From Rhodococcus sp. WMMA185 (GTDB taxonomy: Bacteria > Actinomycetota > Actinomycetes > Mycobacteriales > Mycobacteriaceae), in NCBI RefSeq assembly GCF_001767395.1, contig NZ_CP017014.1:2116501-2180500 (forward strand): 64,000 nt of DNA, read 5' to 3'. Below are positions 50,190 through 58,443 of the stretch, in pieces; within the stretch, counting starts at the first letter, position 1, and the number at the start of each line of letters is the position of its first letter. The notes under the pieces are model-generated. The model was not told where the DNA came from. It ran no database searches and was given only the letters and a program-made list of their open reading frames with translations. The translations under genes and the position numbers were made by a program.

Positions 50190-51373
50190 GCCCATCTTCG
50201 GTCGGACGCGATGTGAGCGGGTCTTGGATCGAGAAGACCGTTCGAGTCGGCTCGTTGATCTCGATTGCCGGACTTGCAACTACAGCTGCCAACCTGCGCT
50301 GGGCCCCACGCCTACCTGCTGATACCCGCCCGACCACTGAACCCGTCACGGTATGCGTTCCGGCCCGGGACGAACGCGACAGGCTTCCGGGTCTTCTGTC
50401 CGACCTCCGCCGCCAACGCGGTGTCGAAGATCTGACGGTACTCGTCTACGACGATGCCTCCACGGATGGTACGGCCGCGGCGGCGGACTCGGTGTGCGCC
50501 GGGGATCCACGATTCACAGTGGTTCGGGGCACCGAGGAGCCCCCGGACCAGTGGGTGGGCAAGCCCGCCGCCTGTCACCGAGCAGTCCAACACGCCACCG
50601 AATCCGGCCGCGGACACCACGGAATTCTCGTATTCCTCGACGCGGACGTAAGACTGGGTCCGCACGCCCTGAACGCAGCCTGTTCCACGTTGCGCGAATC
50701 AGGCGCGGCGCTCGTCTGTCCGTGGCCGCTCCAGGAGGCACGGTCGCCCACCGAGATCCTCGTGCAACCACTGCTCGCATGGACGTGGGCGGCGACACTA
50801 CCGATCCCGGCAGCACGTCGTTCGCAACGACCATCCACCGCGGTGGCTTGCGGACAGTTCCTGGTCTTCGATTCCGAGGAATATCGCCGGGCAGGAGGAC
50901 ACCGAGCCGTTGCCGGCAGCCTCACCGAAGACCTCGATCTCGCCCGCCTGCTCCGGCGCCGGGGGCGACGGACGGAGATCGCCCTTGCGGGCGGGTCCGT
51001 GTCCTGCCGCATGTACTCCGGCGCAACCGCGTTACGCCGCGGCTACGACCGCTGGCTATGGACGGCCTTCGGCTCGCGGGTCGGCACGGTCGCCGTGCTC
51101 GGTACAGCGGCCGTAGCCTTCATTGCGCCGCCACTGGCGCTCGCGGCCGGACGTGGCCGCATGCGCAGGTGGGGTGCGGTGGGGTACCTCTCGGCGACGG
51201 CGTCCAGGCTGTGCGCCCGGGTACTCGAACGGGGTGGCCCGCCCACGGTCGCCGACGTGGCAAGCGCGTTCGCGCACCCTCTGTCCGTTGTCGGCGCGGG
51301 GGCACTGACGGCGTCGTCACACCACAATCACCGCCGCGGAGTTACACGGTGGAAGGGTCGACCCCTCAGCTGA
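50186..51373 (+). CDS. Family 2 glycosyltransferase, probable carotenoid glycosyltransferase (CruG-like)
   Basis: A 395-residue GT2 enzyme. 'VTVCVPARDERDRLPGLLSDLRRQ', 'VLVYDDASTDGT', the DxD motif in 'LVFLDADVRLGP', the acceptor motif 'SLTEDLDLARLLRRRG' and 'RRGYDRWLWTAF' (RxxRW) form the active site. One membrane helix precedes and two or three follow the domain. Placed after cruF and lppM, with cruF/cruG linkage known in other bacteria, it most likely glycosylates the CruF hydroxyl. Sugar and acceptor are inferred. It overlaps the metF stop by eight bases, convergent. Confidence 0.8.
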   Translation: MSPSSVGRDVSGSWIEKTVRVGSLISIAGLATTAANLRWAPRLPADTRPTTEPVTVCVPARDERDRLPGLLSDLRRQRGVEDLTVLVYDDASTDGTAAAADSVCAGDPRFTVVRGTEEPPDQWVGKPAACHRAVQHATESGRGHHGILVFLDADVRLGPHALNAACSTLRESGAALVCPWPLQEARSPTEILVQPLLAWTWAATLPIPAARRSQRPSTAVACGQFLVFDSEEYRRAGGHRAVAGSLTEDLDLARLLRRRGRRTEIALAGGSVSCRMYSGATALRRGYDRWLWTAFGSRVGTVAVLGTAAVAFIAPPLALAAGRGRMRRWGAVGYLSATASRLCARVLERGGPPTVADVASAFAHPLSVVGAGALTASSHHNHRRGVTRWKGRPLS

Positions 51374-52355
51374 CCGGGTGCGATGCGACTCCCGAACCTA
51401 CTTTGTCGCCGAGCCGCGCCAGCACCTCGCTGGTCGCGCGGGCGAAATTCAGGGTGATGAAATGCAGTCCCGGGGCGCCCTCCGCGATCAGGCGTTCGCT
51501 CATCTCGGTGGCGAGGTCGATCCCGATCTCGCGCACCGCCGCGCGGTTCTCCTCAGGTCCGTCGCCGGCAGCCCGATCGAGCCGCTTCTCGAGTTCCGCC
51601 GGAAGCCTCGACCCCGACAGCTCGAGCATGCGCCGAACCGACCGCAGCGACGTGATCGGCATGATCTCGGGAATGATCGGCTTCTCACCCTGTTCCGGGT
51701 CGTAGGCCGAAACCCGGTCACGCAGACGCAGGTAATCGTCGACGTCGAAGAACATCTGGGTGATCGAATATTCGGCACCGGCACGCAACTTCGACACCAG
51801 GTATCGAGTGTCGTGCGCGAGATCGGGTGCCCGATAGTGCCCCTCAGGGAACGAGGCCACGCCGACGTGGAAATCGCCGAGGTCCAAGACGAGCCGGACC
51901 AGTTCTTCCGCGTACTCGACGCCCTCAGGGTGCTTCTGCCACTCGCCCAGGGGGTTGCCGGGTGGGTCACCGCGCAGGACCAGGATGTTGCTGATTCCGC
52001 GGTCGGCGTAGGCACCGACCATCGAGCGCAACTCGGCGACGCTGTGCGATACGGCCGTGAGATGCGCTACCGGAAGAAGGGTTGTCTCTTCGGCGAGCTG
52101 ACCCGTGATACGGACAGTACGGTCGCGTGTCGACCCACCCGCGCCGTACGTCATGGACACGAAAGCCGGACCCAGACGCTCGAATTCCCGGACTGCGCGC
52201 CACAAGCGAGCCTCGGCGGCCTCGTCCCGGGGCGGCGAGAACTCGACGGAAAACGGCACCCGACCGTCTTTGCACGACCGAATCCGGTCGACAATGCACG
52301 GGGTGTGAGTCACCCAACCTTCGCTGGCCCGCCCCCTGACGGAATCGAATGTCAC
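51366..52355 (-). CDS. metF: Methylenetetrahydrofolate reductase-like protein
   Basis: A 329-residue barrel enzyme of the MTHFR family reducing 5,10-methylene- to 5-methyl-THF with FAD. 'VEFSPPRDEAAEARLW', 'FVSMTYGAGGSTRDRT', 'ILVLRGDPPG' and 'AEYSITQMFFDVDDYL' are conserved. The GTG at 52355 is chosen because TATGCT lies exactly six bases upstream, giving a likely leaderless mRNA. It corresponds in place to Rv2172c of the tubercle bacillus. Its presence on the opposite strand splits the carotenoid genes. Confidence 0.88.
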   Translation of the reverse strand: MTFDSVRGRASEGWVTHTPCIVDRIRSCKDGRVPFSVEFSPPRDEAAEARLWRAVREFERLGPAFVSMTYGAGGSTRDRTVRITGQLAEETTLLPVAHLTAVSHSVAELRSMVGAYADRGISNILVLRGDPPGNPLGEWQKHPEGVEYAEELVRLVLDLGDFHVGVASFPEGHYRAPDLAHDTRYLVSKLRAGAEYSITQMFFDVDDYLRLRDRVSAYDPEQGEKPIIPEIMPITSLRSVRRMLELSGSRLPAELEKRLDRAAGDGPEENRAAVREIGIDLATEMSERLIAEGAPGLHFITLNFARATSEVLARLGDKVGSGVASHPVS

Positions 52356-52484
52356 CCTCTCAGCATAGATACTGCCTGGGTTCCCCATCCCATTGCGTCT
52401 CGCGAACACCCCACTCCCCGCATCCGCCCGCGAACGCACGTCGCCGTTATTGTTATGTCGACCCCTGACGCCACACACGGTGTG

Positions 52485-52568
52485 GAGGCGACGAAAATCG
52501 ATACTGTCGTCGCGAAGGCAAGCAAGGCTCGACACTGTCGTCGCGCAGGCGACGAAACTCGACACTGG
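52485..52568 (+). repeat. Three 30-31-bp repeats ahead of crtE
   Basis: The cores TCGATACTGTCGTCGCG, TCGACACTGTCGTCGCG and TCGACACTGGAGG begin at about 52498, 52529 and 52559; GGCGACGAAA precedes the first and the third. TCGTCGC and GCGACGA (52538-52555) also form a hairpin directly before the ribosome site. Confidence 0.75.
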
Positions 52569-52576
52569 AGGCAACG

Positions 52577-53662
52577 CTGTCCGCCCGAACGCGCCCCAGC
52601 GCACTCGCAGCCGAGATCGAAACCGTACTCAGCAACTTCTTCGCCAGTCGGCGGGCGCAGGTCGACGGGATCGGCGGTGGCTATCGCGAAGCCGTGAGCG
52701 CTCTCGAGAACTTCGTCCTCCGCGGAGGCAAGCGGGTTCGCCCGGCTTTCGCGTGGACCGGTTGGCTGGGCGCGGGAGGGAATCCGCGGGGCCCGCACGC
52801 CGCCCCGGTACTCCGTGCCTGCTCCGCGCTCGAGCTCGTTCAGGCTTGCGCACTCCTGCACGACGACATCATCGACGCCTCCACTACACGCCGTGGCTTT
52901 CCCACCGTCCACGTCGAGTTCGAGAGGCATCACCGCGACGGCGCCTGGAACGGTGATTCCGCCCACTTCGGACGGGCGGTCGCGATCCTCCTCGGCGATC
53001 TCGCGCTGGCCTGGGCGGACGACATGATCCGCGAATCCGGAATAGATCCCGACGCGTCGGCACGGATCTCCCCCGTCTGGTCGGCAATGCGGACCGAAGT
53101 ACTCGGCGGGCAATACCTGGACATCAGCAATGAGGCAAGGGCCGACGAGTCGATCGATGCGGCCATGAAGGTGAACCGATACAAGACCGCGGCGTACACG
53201 ATCGAGCGGCCACTTCATCTCGGCGCCGCCCTCGCCGGCGCCGACGACGCGCTGGTCTCGGCCTACCGCCGGTTCGGCACCGACATCGGAATCGCATTCC
53301 AGCTACGAGACGACCTCCTGGGGGTGTTCGGCGATCCAGCCGTGACGGGGAAACCGTCGGGCGACGACCTCCGCGCCGGCAAACGCACCGTCCTGTTCGC
53401 CCTGGCGCTGCAGCGCGCCGACGCCGAAGATCCGGAGGCCGCCGAACGGCTGCGCTGCAGCGTGGGCACGGATATATCGGACGCGGAGGTCGATACCCTG
53501 CGAGACACGATCACCTCGCTCGGTGCGGTCGCCGATGTGGAGAAACAAATCGAGGAGCACGTCGAGGACGCGCTGTCCGTTCTGGCAGCCAGCACGGCCA
53601 CCGCCGAGGCCAAACAGCAGCTTTCCGAAATGGCCGCCGCCGCGACGCGGCGCACGTACTGA
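52577..53662 (+). CDS. crtE: Geranylgeranyl diphosphate synthase, apparent CTG start
   Basis: A 361-residue trans-prenyltransferase making GGPP for phytoene. The first Asp motif is DDIID (96-100), the second DDLLG (about 245-249), and 'GGKRVRPAF' binds the allylic or isopentenyl diphosphate. GGAGG stands five bases before a CTG at 52577, and the sequence from there ('SALAAEIETVLSNFFASRRAQVDGIGGGYREAV') is the conserved first helix. The first normal start in frame is a GTG at 52694, which would delete that helix. It corresponds in position to idsA2 (Rv2173). It ends eight bases before crtI. Confidence 0.85.
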   Translation: MSARTRPSALAAEIETVLSNFFASRRAQVDGIGGGYREAVSALENFVLRGGKRVRPAFAWTGWLGAGGNPRGPHAAPVLRACSALELVQACALLHDDIIDASTTRRGFPTVHVEFERHHRDGAWNGDSAHFGRAVAILLGDLALAWADDMIRESGIDPDASARISPVWSAMRTEVLGGQYLDISNEARADESIDAAMKVNRYKTAAYTIERPLHLGAALAGADDALVSAYRRFGTDIGIAFQLRDDLLGVFGDPAVTGKPSGDDLRAGKRTVLFALALQRADAEDPEAAERLRCSVGTDISDAEVDTLRDTITSLGAVADVEKQIEEHVEDALSVLAASTATAEAKQQLSEMAAAATRRTY

Positions 53663-53670
53663 AGGCCGCG

Positions 53671-55236
53671 ATGGCTCGCGCACTCCGCACCGTGACCGGC
53701 CGCATCGACCATGTCGTAGTGGTCGGCGCAGGACTCGCAGGCCTGTCTGCCGCCCTGCACCTCACAGGATCGGGCGTACGTGTCACCGTCCTGGAACGGG
53801 AGTCGTCGCCCGGCGGACGGGTGGGCACATATCACGGGCCCGGCTACGACATGGACAACGGCGCTACGGTGCTCACGATGCCCGAACTGGTTCGAGACGC
53901 GCTCGGCGCCGTGGGCGCCGACCTCGATTCCACCAATCACCCGCTGACCCTCGAGCAGCTGACACCGGCCTATCACGCGCGGTTTGCGGACGGTTCGTCG
54001 CTGGACGTCCACTCGGACCCGGATGCGATGGTCGCCGAGATCACCCGGGTGTGTGGGCCGGAGGAATCGGTCAGATACCTGGCGTTACGACGCTGGCTGG
54101 GGCGGATATTCGACGCCGAGTACCACCGCTTCATGGACGCGAACTTCGACTCGCCGCTCGATCTGTTCTCATCGCGGGCGGCGGCGCGAGATCTAGCGAA
54201 ACTCACCGCACTGGGCGGCTTCGGCCGACTCGGCGCACGAATCGATCGCACGATCACCGATCCGAGGCTTCGCCGGATCTTCACGTTCCAGGCCTTGTAC
54301 GCGGGGGTCGCTCCCGCAAGCGCCCTCGCGGTCTACGGGGCGATCGCGCACATGGATACATCTCTGGGCGTCTATTTCCCCCGCGGCGGCATGCGCACGA
54401 TAGCGCTCGCCCTCGCCGATGCGCTCTCCACCGCAGGCGGCGAGATCCGGTTCGATACCGAGGTCACCCGCATCGATGCTGCCGGCGGCCGCGTCGGAGC
54501 CGTTTGGACCGCGGAGGGTGACCGAATCGACTGCGACGCCATTGTGTTGACGCCGGACACCGCGGTCGTCGATGATCTCCTGCGACCGGTGACGCGGCGG
54601 AGTCCTCGCCGGGTGCGAGTGTCGCCGTCCGCTGTGGTCCTACACGGAACAGTGCCCACCTCGGTCAGTGCACAATGGCCTGCGCGTCACCACACGATCG
54701 ACTTCGGCCAGGCGTGGAAGAAGACGTTCGCGGAGATCACGGGACGGCCAGGTCGTGGGCGTCTGATGACCGATCCTTCGCTGCTACTCACCCGGCCCGC
54801 CGTGTCCGATCCCGATTTGGTGCTCGACCGCGACGGAGTCCCCGCCGAACCACTGTCGGTGCTCGCCCCCTGTCCGAACCTGCACAGCGCGCCTCTGGAC
54901 TGGGCCTCATTGACCGAGCCGTACGAAAAGGAACTCCTACGTGAACTCGAGACACGCGGGTATACCGGAATCGTGACGCACTTCGCAATCGACCATGTCG
55001 ACACCCCGCTGACATGGCTCGACAAGGGGATGGCCGCGGGCAGTCCCTTCGCAGCCGCCCACGTGTTCCGGCAGACCGGGCCCTTCCGGCGTCCGAACCT
55101 GGTCAGAGGCCTGCGCAATGTCGTCCTCGCCGGCTCTGGGACCGTTCCGGGCGTCGGGGTTCCCACTGTCTTGTTGTCGGGCAAACTCGCCGCGCAGCGA
55201 ATCACGGGACCCGCGAAAGCGCGGAGTACGCGGTAA
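53671..55236 (+). CDS. crtI: Phytoene desaturase
   Basis: A 521-residue FAD enzyme converting phytoene to lycopene. The start 'HVVVVGAGLAGLSAALHLTGSGVRVTVLERESSPGGR' binds FAD. The C-terminus 'LRNVVLAGSGTVPGVGVPTVLLSGKLAAQRI' is the CrtI signature, with the psi-substrate region 'HMDTSLGVYFPRGGM' in the middle. It lies directly after crtE and is probably co-transcribed with it. The number of desaturation steps cannot be read from the sequence. Confidence 0.92.
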   Translation: MARALRTVTGRIDHVVVVGAGLAGLSAALHLTGSGVRVTVLERESSPGGRVGTYHGPGYDMDNGATVLTMPELVRDALGAVGADLDSTNHPLTLEQLTPAYHARFADGSSLDVHSDPDAMVAEITRVCGPEESVRYLALRRWLGRIFDAEYHRFMDANFDSPLDLFSSRAAARDLAKLTALGGFGRLGARIDRTITDPRLRRIFTFQALYAGVAPASALAVYGAIAHMDTSLGVYFPRGGMRTIALALADALSTAGGEIRFDTEVTRIDAAGGRVGAVWTAEGDRIDCDAIVLTPDTAVVDDLLRPVTRRSPRRVRVSPSAVVLHGTVPTSVSAQWPARHHTIDFGQAWKKTFAEITGRPGRGRLMTDPSLLLTRPAVSDPDLVLDRDGVPAEPLSVLAPCPNLHSAPLDWASLTEPYEKELLRELETRGYTGIVTHFAIDHVDTPLTWLDKGMAAGSPFAAAHVFRQTGPFRRPNLVRGLRNVVLAGSGTVPGVGVPTVLLSGKLAAQRITGPAKARSTR

Positions 55237-55352
55237 CAATGGCCCGGCCGTGGTAAAAACCGGTCTCGACAGCAATTAAACTATCTCTTCGACCATGCGA
55301 TGCGCGCGATGACGAGCGCAACCGAACTCACGTCGGGGAGGAAGCTGTACTC

Positions 55353-56963
55353 ATGACGTCCTCTGCCCGGCAGGCGAGCGTCGCGCCTGCTACGGCCGCG
55401 TCACGGCGGCCGCGGCTACACACCACGGCCGACTTCCTCCGGAGCCCGGAGGGGCACGCCGCGATCCTGGGTTTCTTCGGCGCGGTGATGATCACATTCG
55501 GTGGTTTCGGGGCGGGCAGCGTCCGTCGTGTGGACCCTCTCCTCGAGTCGATGCACTTGTCCTGGTTGCGGTTCGGCCACGGCCAGATTCTCTCGACAGT
55601 CATCGTCTGGATCGGTGTCGTCTCGATGATCGCGGCCTGGGTGCGATTGGGCCGCGGGACACTCCGCGGGAACGTCAGCCTGGGGCAGTTGCGGTGGATC
55701 GTCCCGGTGTGGACGGCGCCCCTGCTGCTGTCCGTACCGATGTTCAGCCGGGACGCGTACTCCTATCTGGCGCAGGGCGCGCTGCTGCGCGACGGGTTCG
55801 ACCCTTACGCCGTCGGGCCAGTGGTCAACCCGGGGATCCTCCTCGACAACGTGAGCAACGTATGGACGACCACCACAGCTCCGTACGGGCCGGTGTTTCT
55901 GCTCCTCGGTGAGGGAATCACGACATTGACCGGCGACAACGTGATCGCCGGGACCATGCTCCTTCGGATCACGATGCTGCCGGGGCTGGCCCTCATGGTC
56001 TGGGCGGTCCCGCACCTCGCTCGACACCTCGGCGGCAATCCTGCAATTGCACTGTGGCTCGCGGTGCTCAATCCTCTGGTCCTCATCCACCTCATCGGCG
56101 GTGTCCACAACGAACTGCTGATGGTCGGCCTGATGATGGCGGGAATCGCGCTCGCGCTCGAGCGTCACCATCTCGCGGGAATCGCGCTCGTGTCGGTGGC
56201 GGTGGCGGTCAAGGCCACCGCAGGCGCCGCACTCCCCTTCATCGTGTGGATCTGGATGCTGCACGAGAAGGAGAAGGCCGAGGCGGAAGGCCGCACACCG
56301 ACGTCCCCCCTCTTGTCGTTCGCACGAACAGCCGGCGCGGGATTCGCAACCTTCGTAGTCATCTTCGCCGGATCGTCCGCTCTCGCAAATGTCGGGCTCG
56401 GCTGGATGAGTGCGCTGTCCGGATCGAACAAGATCATCAATTGGTTGTCGTTGCCGACCATTGTTGCCCACGTCATAACTGTCGGGACTTCGTGGTTCGC
56501 CGATCTGCGACTCAGTCAGGTATTGGCGATCACCCGCCCGATCGGCGCTGCAGCGCTCATCGCGATCGTGCTGGCGGTCTGGTGGCGATACCGCAAGACC
56601 GAGCGCGACGCGATCCTCGGAATCCTCATCGTCCTTGTTGCCATCGTGATCCTGTCGCCTGCTGCTCTGCCCTGGTACTACTCGTGGCCGATCGCGATCG
56701 CCGCAGGTTTCGCGCTTCCGACGAGAACGTTGATGATCCTCGTCGGGTTGTCCACGTGGCTGATGCTGGTCTTCCAGCCCGACGGGTCCATCGGCCTCTA
56801 CACCTTCCCGCACGTAGCGCTCGCGACATTCGCAGCGGTGGTCGCCGCCATGTCGCTGCACTCGGTCGACCCACTGCGTCTGCGCACCCCACGCCCGCGG
56901 CCGGTCGAGAGTGGGACGAAGACCGACTCGCCACCCGCTGCGTCGACTCCCGCCGTCGAGTAG
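55353..56963 (+). CDS. mptA: Alpha-(1->6)-mannopyranosyltransferase, lipomannan synthesis
   Basis: A 536-residue membrane protein with about 13 helices of the polyprenyl-phosphomannose-dependent GT-C family. The acidic loop motif 'FSRDAYSYLAQGALLRDGFDPYAVGP' lies after the third helix, and 'YYSWPIAI' near the end. It matches MptA (Rv2174), which extends the lipomannan backbone on the outer membrane face. The ATG has GGGGAGG about 12 bases upstream. It is preceded by a 116-base gap that could hold its own promoter. Confidence 0.9.
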   Translation: MTSSARQASVAPATAASRRPRLHTTADFLRSPEGHAAILGFFGAVMITFGGFGAGSVRRVDPLLESMHLSWLRFGHGQILSTVIVWIGVVSMIAAWVRLGRGTLRGNVSLGQLRWIVPVWTAPLLLSVPMFSRDAYSYLAQGALLRDGFDPYAVGPVVNPGILLDNVSNVWTTTTAPYGPVFLLLGEGITTLTGDNVIAGTMLLRITMLPGLALMVWAVPHLARHLGGNPAIALWLAVLNPLVLIHLIGGVHNELLMVGLMMAGIALALERHHLAGIALVSVAVAVKATAGAALPFIVWIWMLHEKEKAEAEGRTPTSPLLSFARTAGAGFATFVVIFAGSSALANVGLGWMSALSGSNKIINWLSLPTIVAHVITVGTSWFADLRLSQVLAITRPIGAAALIAIVLAVWWRYRKTERDAILGILIVLVAIVILSPAALPWYYSWPIAIAAGFALPTRTLMILVGLSTWLMLVFQPDGSIGLYTFPHVALATFAAVVAAMSLHSVDPLRLRTPRPRPVESGTKTDSPPAASTPAVE

Positions 56964-56970
56964 CGCGCGC

Positions 56971-57927
56971 ATGAGCGATCTCGCGGACAGTTATCGGTAC
57001 TGCGGCGCGGTGACCGCAGAGCACGGACGCACCTACCACCTCGCTACCAGACTGCTTCCCGCACGTCGGCGGGCTGCGACATATTCGCTGTACGGGTTCG
57101 CACGCACGGTTGACGACATCGTCGATGTCGACTCCGAGGGGGATGCAGCGGACACCGCCGCGGAACTCGATCGGATCGAAGCGATGTTGCGTCTGTGCTT
57201 CTACGAACAAAGCGCCATCGGATCGCGTGTGTGTCCCAGTGAATTGCAGCGGGTACTGCCCGCTTTCGTCGACACGGTGGCCGATTTCGACATTCCGCAC
57301 GACTACTTCTTCGCGTTCCTGGACTCCATGCGGATGGACGTGCCCGGAACCCCCTCGCACAGAGCCGAGTACGAAACCATGTCCGAGCTGCGGACCTACA
57401 TGTACGGTTCGGCCGCCGTCATCGGGCTGCAGATGTTGCCCATCCTCGGGACCACGGGGCGGGTGGACGAGGCGAGACCACACGCCGCGGCTCTCGGCGA
57501 AGCGTTCCAGCTCACCAATTTTCTCCGGGACGTCGGCGAGGATCTGGACCGAGGCCGGGTTTACCTCCCGGCTCGCGAGTTGAGCGCGTTCGGCGTCGAT
57601 ACCGACCTCTTGAAGTTCAGTCGCCGCACCGGAACGACCGATCGGCGGATCGCGCGCGCGCTCGCCCACCTCATCTCTGTTACGCGATCGGTATATCGGA
57701 GCGCGGAGCCAGGCATAGCCATGCTGGACCGGCGAGTGCAACCCGGCATCCGGACTGCCTTCGTGCTTTACTCGCGCATTCTCGACGAGATCGAGCGCGG
57801 AGACTACCGAGTCCTCGAGCGCCGCGCGGTAGTTCCCCGAAGAGGTCGGTGGGCAACTGCCCTTCCCCAGTTCGCCCGGCTCGCGTTGCCCAGCCGCAGA
57901 TGGGGCCGTGACGAACGACGCATTTGA
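56971..57927 (+). CDS. crtB: Phytoene synthase
   Basis: A 318-residue enzyme condensing two GGPP to phytoene. 'TYHLATRLLPARRRAATYSLYGFARTVDDIVDV' holds the first Asp-rich motif and 'AFQLTNFLRDVGEDLDRGRVYLP' the second, both intact. The ATG at 56971 (MSDLADSYRY) is seven bases after the mptA stop. Its separation from crtE and crtI by mptA is unusual. It ends 16 bases before a convergent regulator gene. Confidence 0.93.
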   Translation: MSDLADSYRYCGAVTAEHGRTYHLATRLLPARRRAATYSLYGFARTVDDIVDVDSEGDAADTAAELDRIEAMLRLCFYEQSAIGSRVCPSELQRVLPAFVDTVADFDIPHDYFFAFLDSMRMDVPGTPSHRAEYETMSELRTYMYGSAAVIGLQMLPILGTTGRVDEARPHAAALGEAFQLTNFLRDVGEDLDRGRVYLPARELSAFGVDTDLLKFSRRTGTTDRRIARALAHLISVTRSVYRSAEPGIAMLDRRVQPGIRTAFVLYSRILDEIERGDYRVLERRAVVPRRGRWATALPQFARLALPSRRWGRDERRI

Positions 57928-57943
57928 TCAGAAACCAGATTCG

Positions 57944-58312
57944 TCAGAAGGCCATGGCCTGAGCACGCCGGACCACCTCGCGGGCGAGGTGACCATGCAG
58001 GGCCTGCGCGGGCGTGCCCGGTAGGCTGTCGTCGCTACGAAACATCCAGCGCAGCATTTCCTCGTCGCTGAATCCGCCGTCGTGCATCACTGCGATCAGA
58101 CCTGGCAACGACTTGACGATCTGACCGTCGTCGTCGAAGAAGACCTCGGGAACGCCCAGCACGCCATCGCGTCGAACGGCAAGCAACTGGTGGTCGCGCA
58201 GCAACTGCTGCACGCGGGTGACAGCCACACCGAGATTCTTCGCGACGTCGGCCAACTGAAGCAGCGAGACGGAAGAGTCGAGGACATCGTCACAGTAAGG
58301 GATCGCACTCAC
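57944..58312 (-). CDS. Rv2175c-like DNA-binding regulator
   Basis: A 122-residue protein. A winged helix-like N-terminus ('LLQLADVAKNLGVAVTRVQQLLRDHQLLAVRRDGVLGVPEVFF') and 'VKSLPGLIAVMHDGGFSDEEMLRWMF' then 'HLAREVVRRAQAMAF' match Rv2175c, a DNA-binding protein phosphorylated by PknL. The GTG at 58312 is chosen; TAGAGT lies seven bases upstream, so the mRNA may be leaderless. It is divergent from pknL, its presumed kinase. Confidence 0.88.
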   Translation of the reverse strand: MSAIPYCDDVLDSSVSLLQLADVAKNLGVAVTRVQQLLRDHQLLAVRRDGVLGVPEVFFDDDGQIVKSLPGLIAVMHDGGFSDEEMLRWMFRSDDSLPGTPAQALHGHLAREVVRRAQAMAF

Positions 58313-58443
58313 TCCCCTGACTCTATCCGGTTCCTTCCCGGATGGCGCTACCGGTCGGTGTACCTGGCTACGATTGAGAGGCCCGCGAACCGGGTCCAGC
58401 ACACACACGGGGGTTTGGACACGTGCACCATGGAGGTCAAGGC

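Noticed and set aside
55416-56972. 518-codon open frame on the minus strand
   Set aside because: Antisense to mptA; extremely charged (His/Asp/Arg) mirror of a hydrophobic protein.
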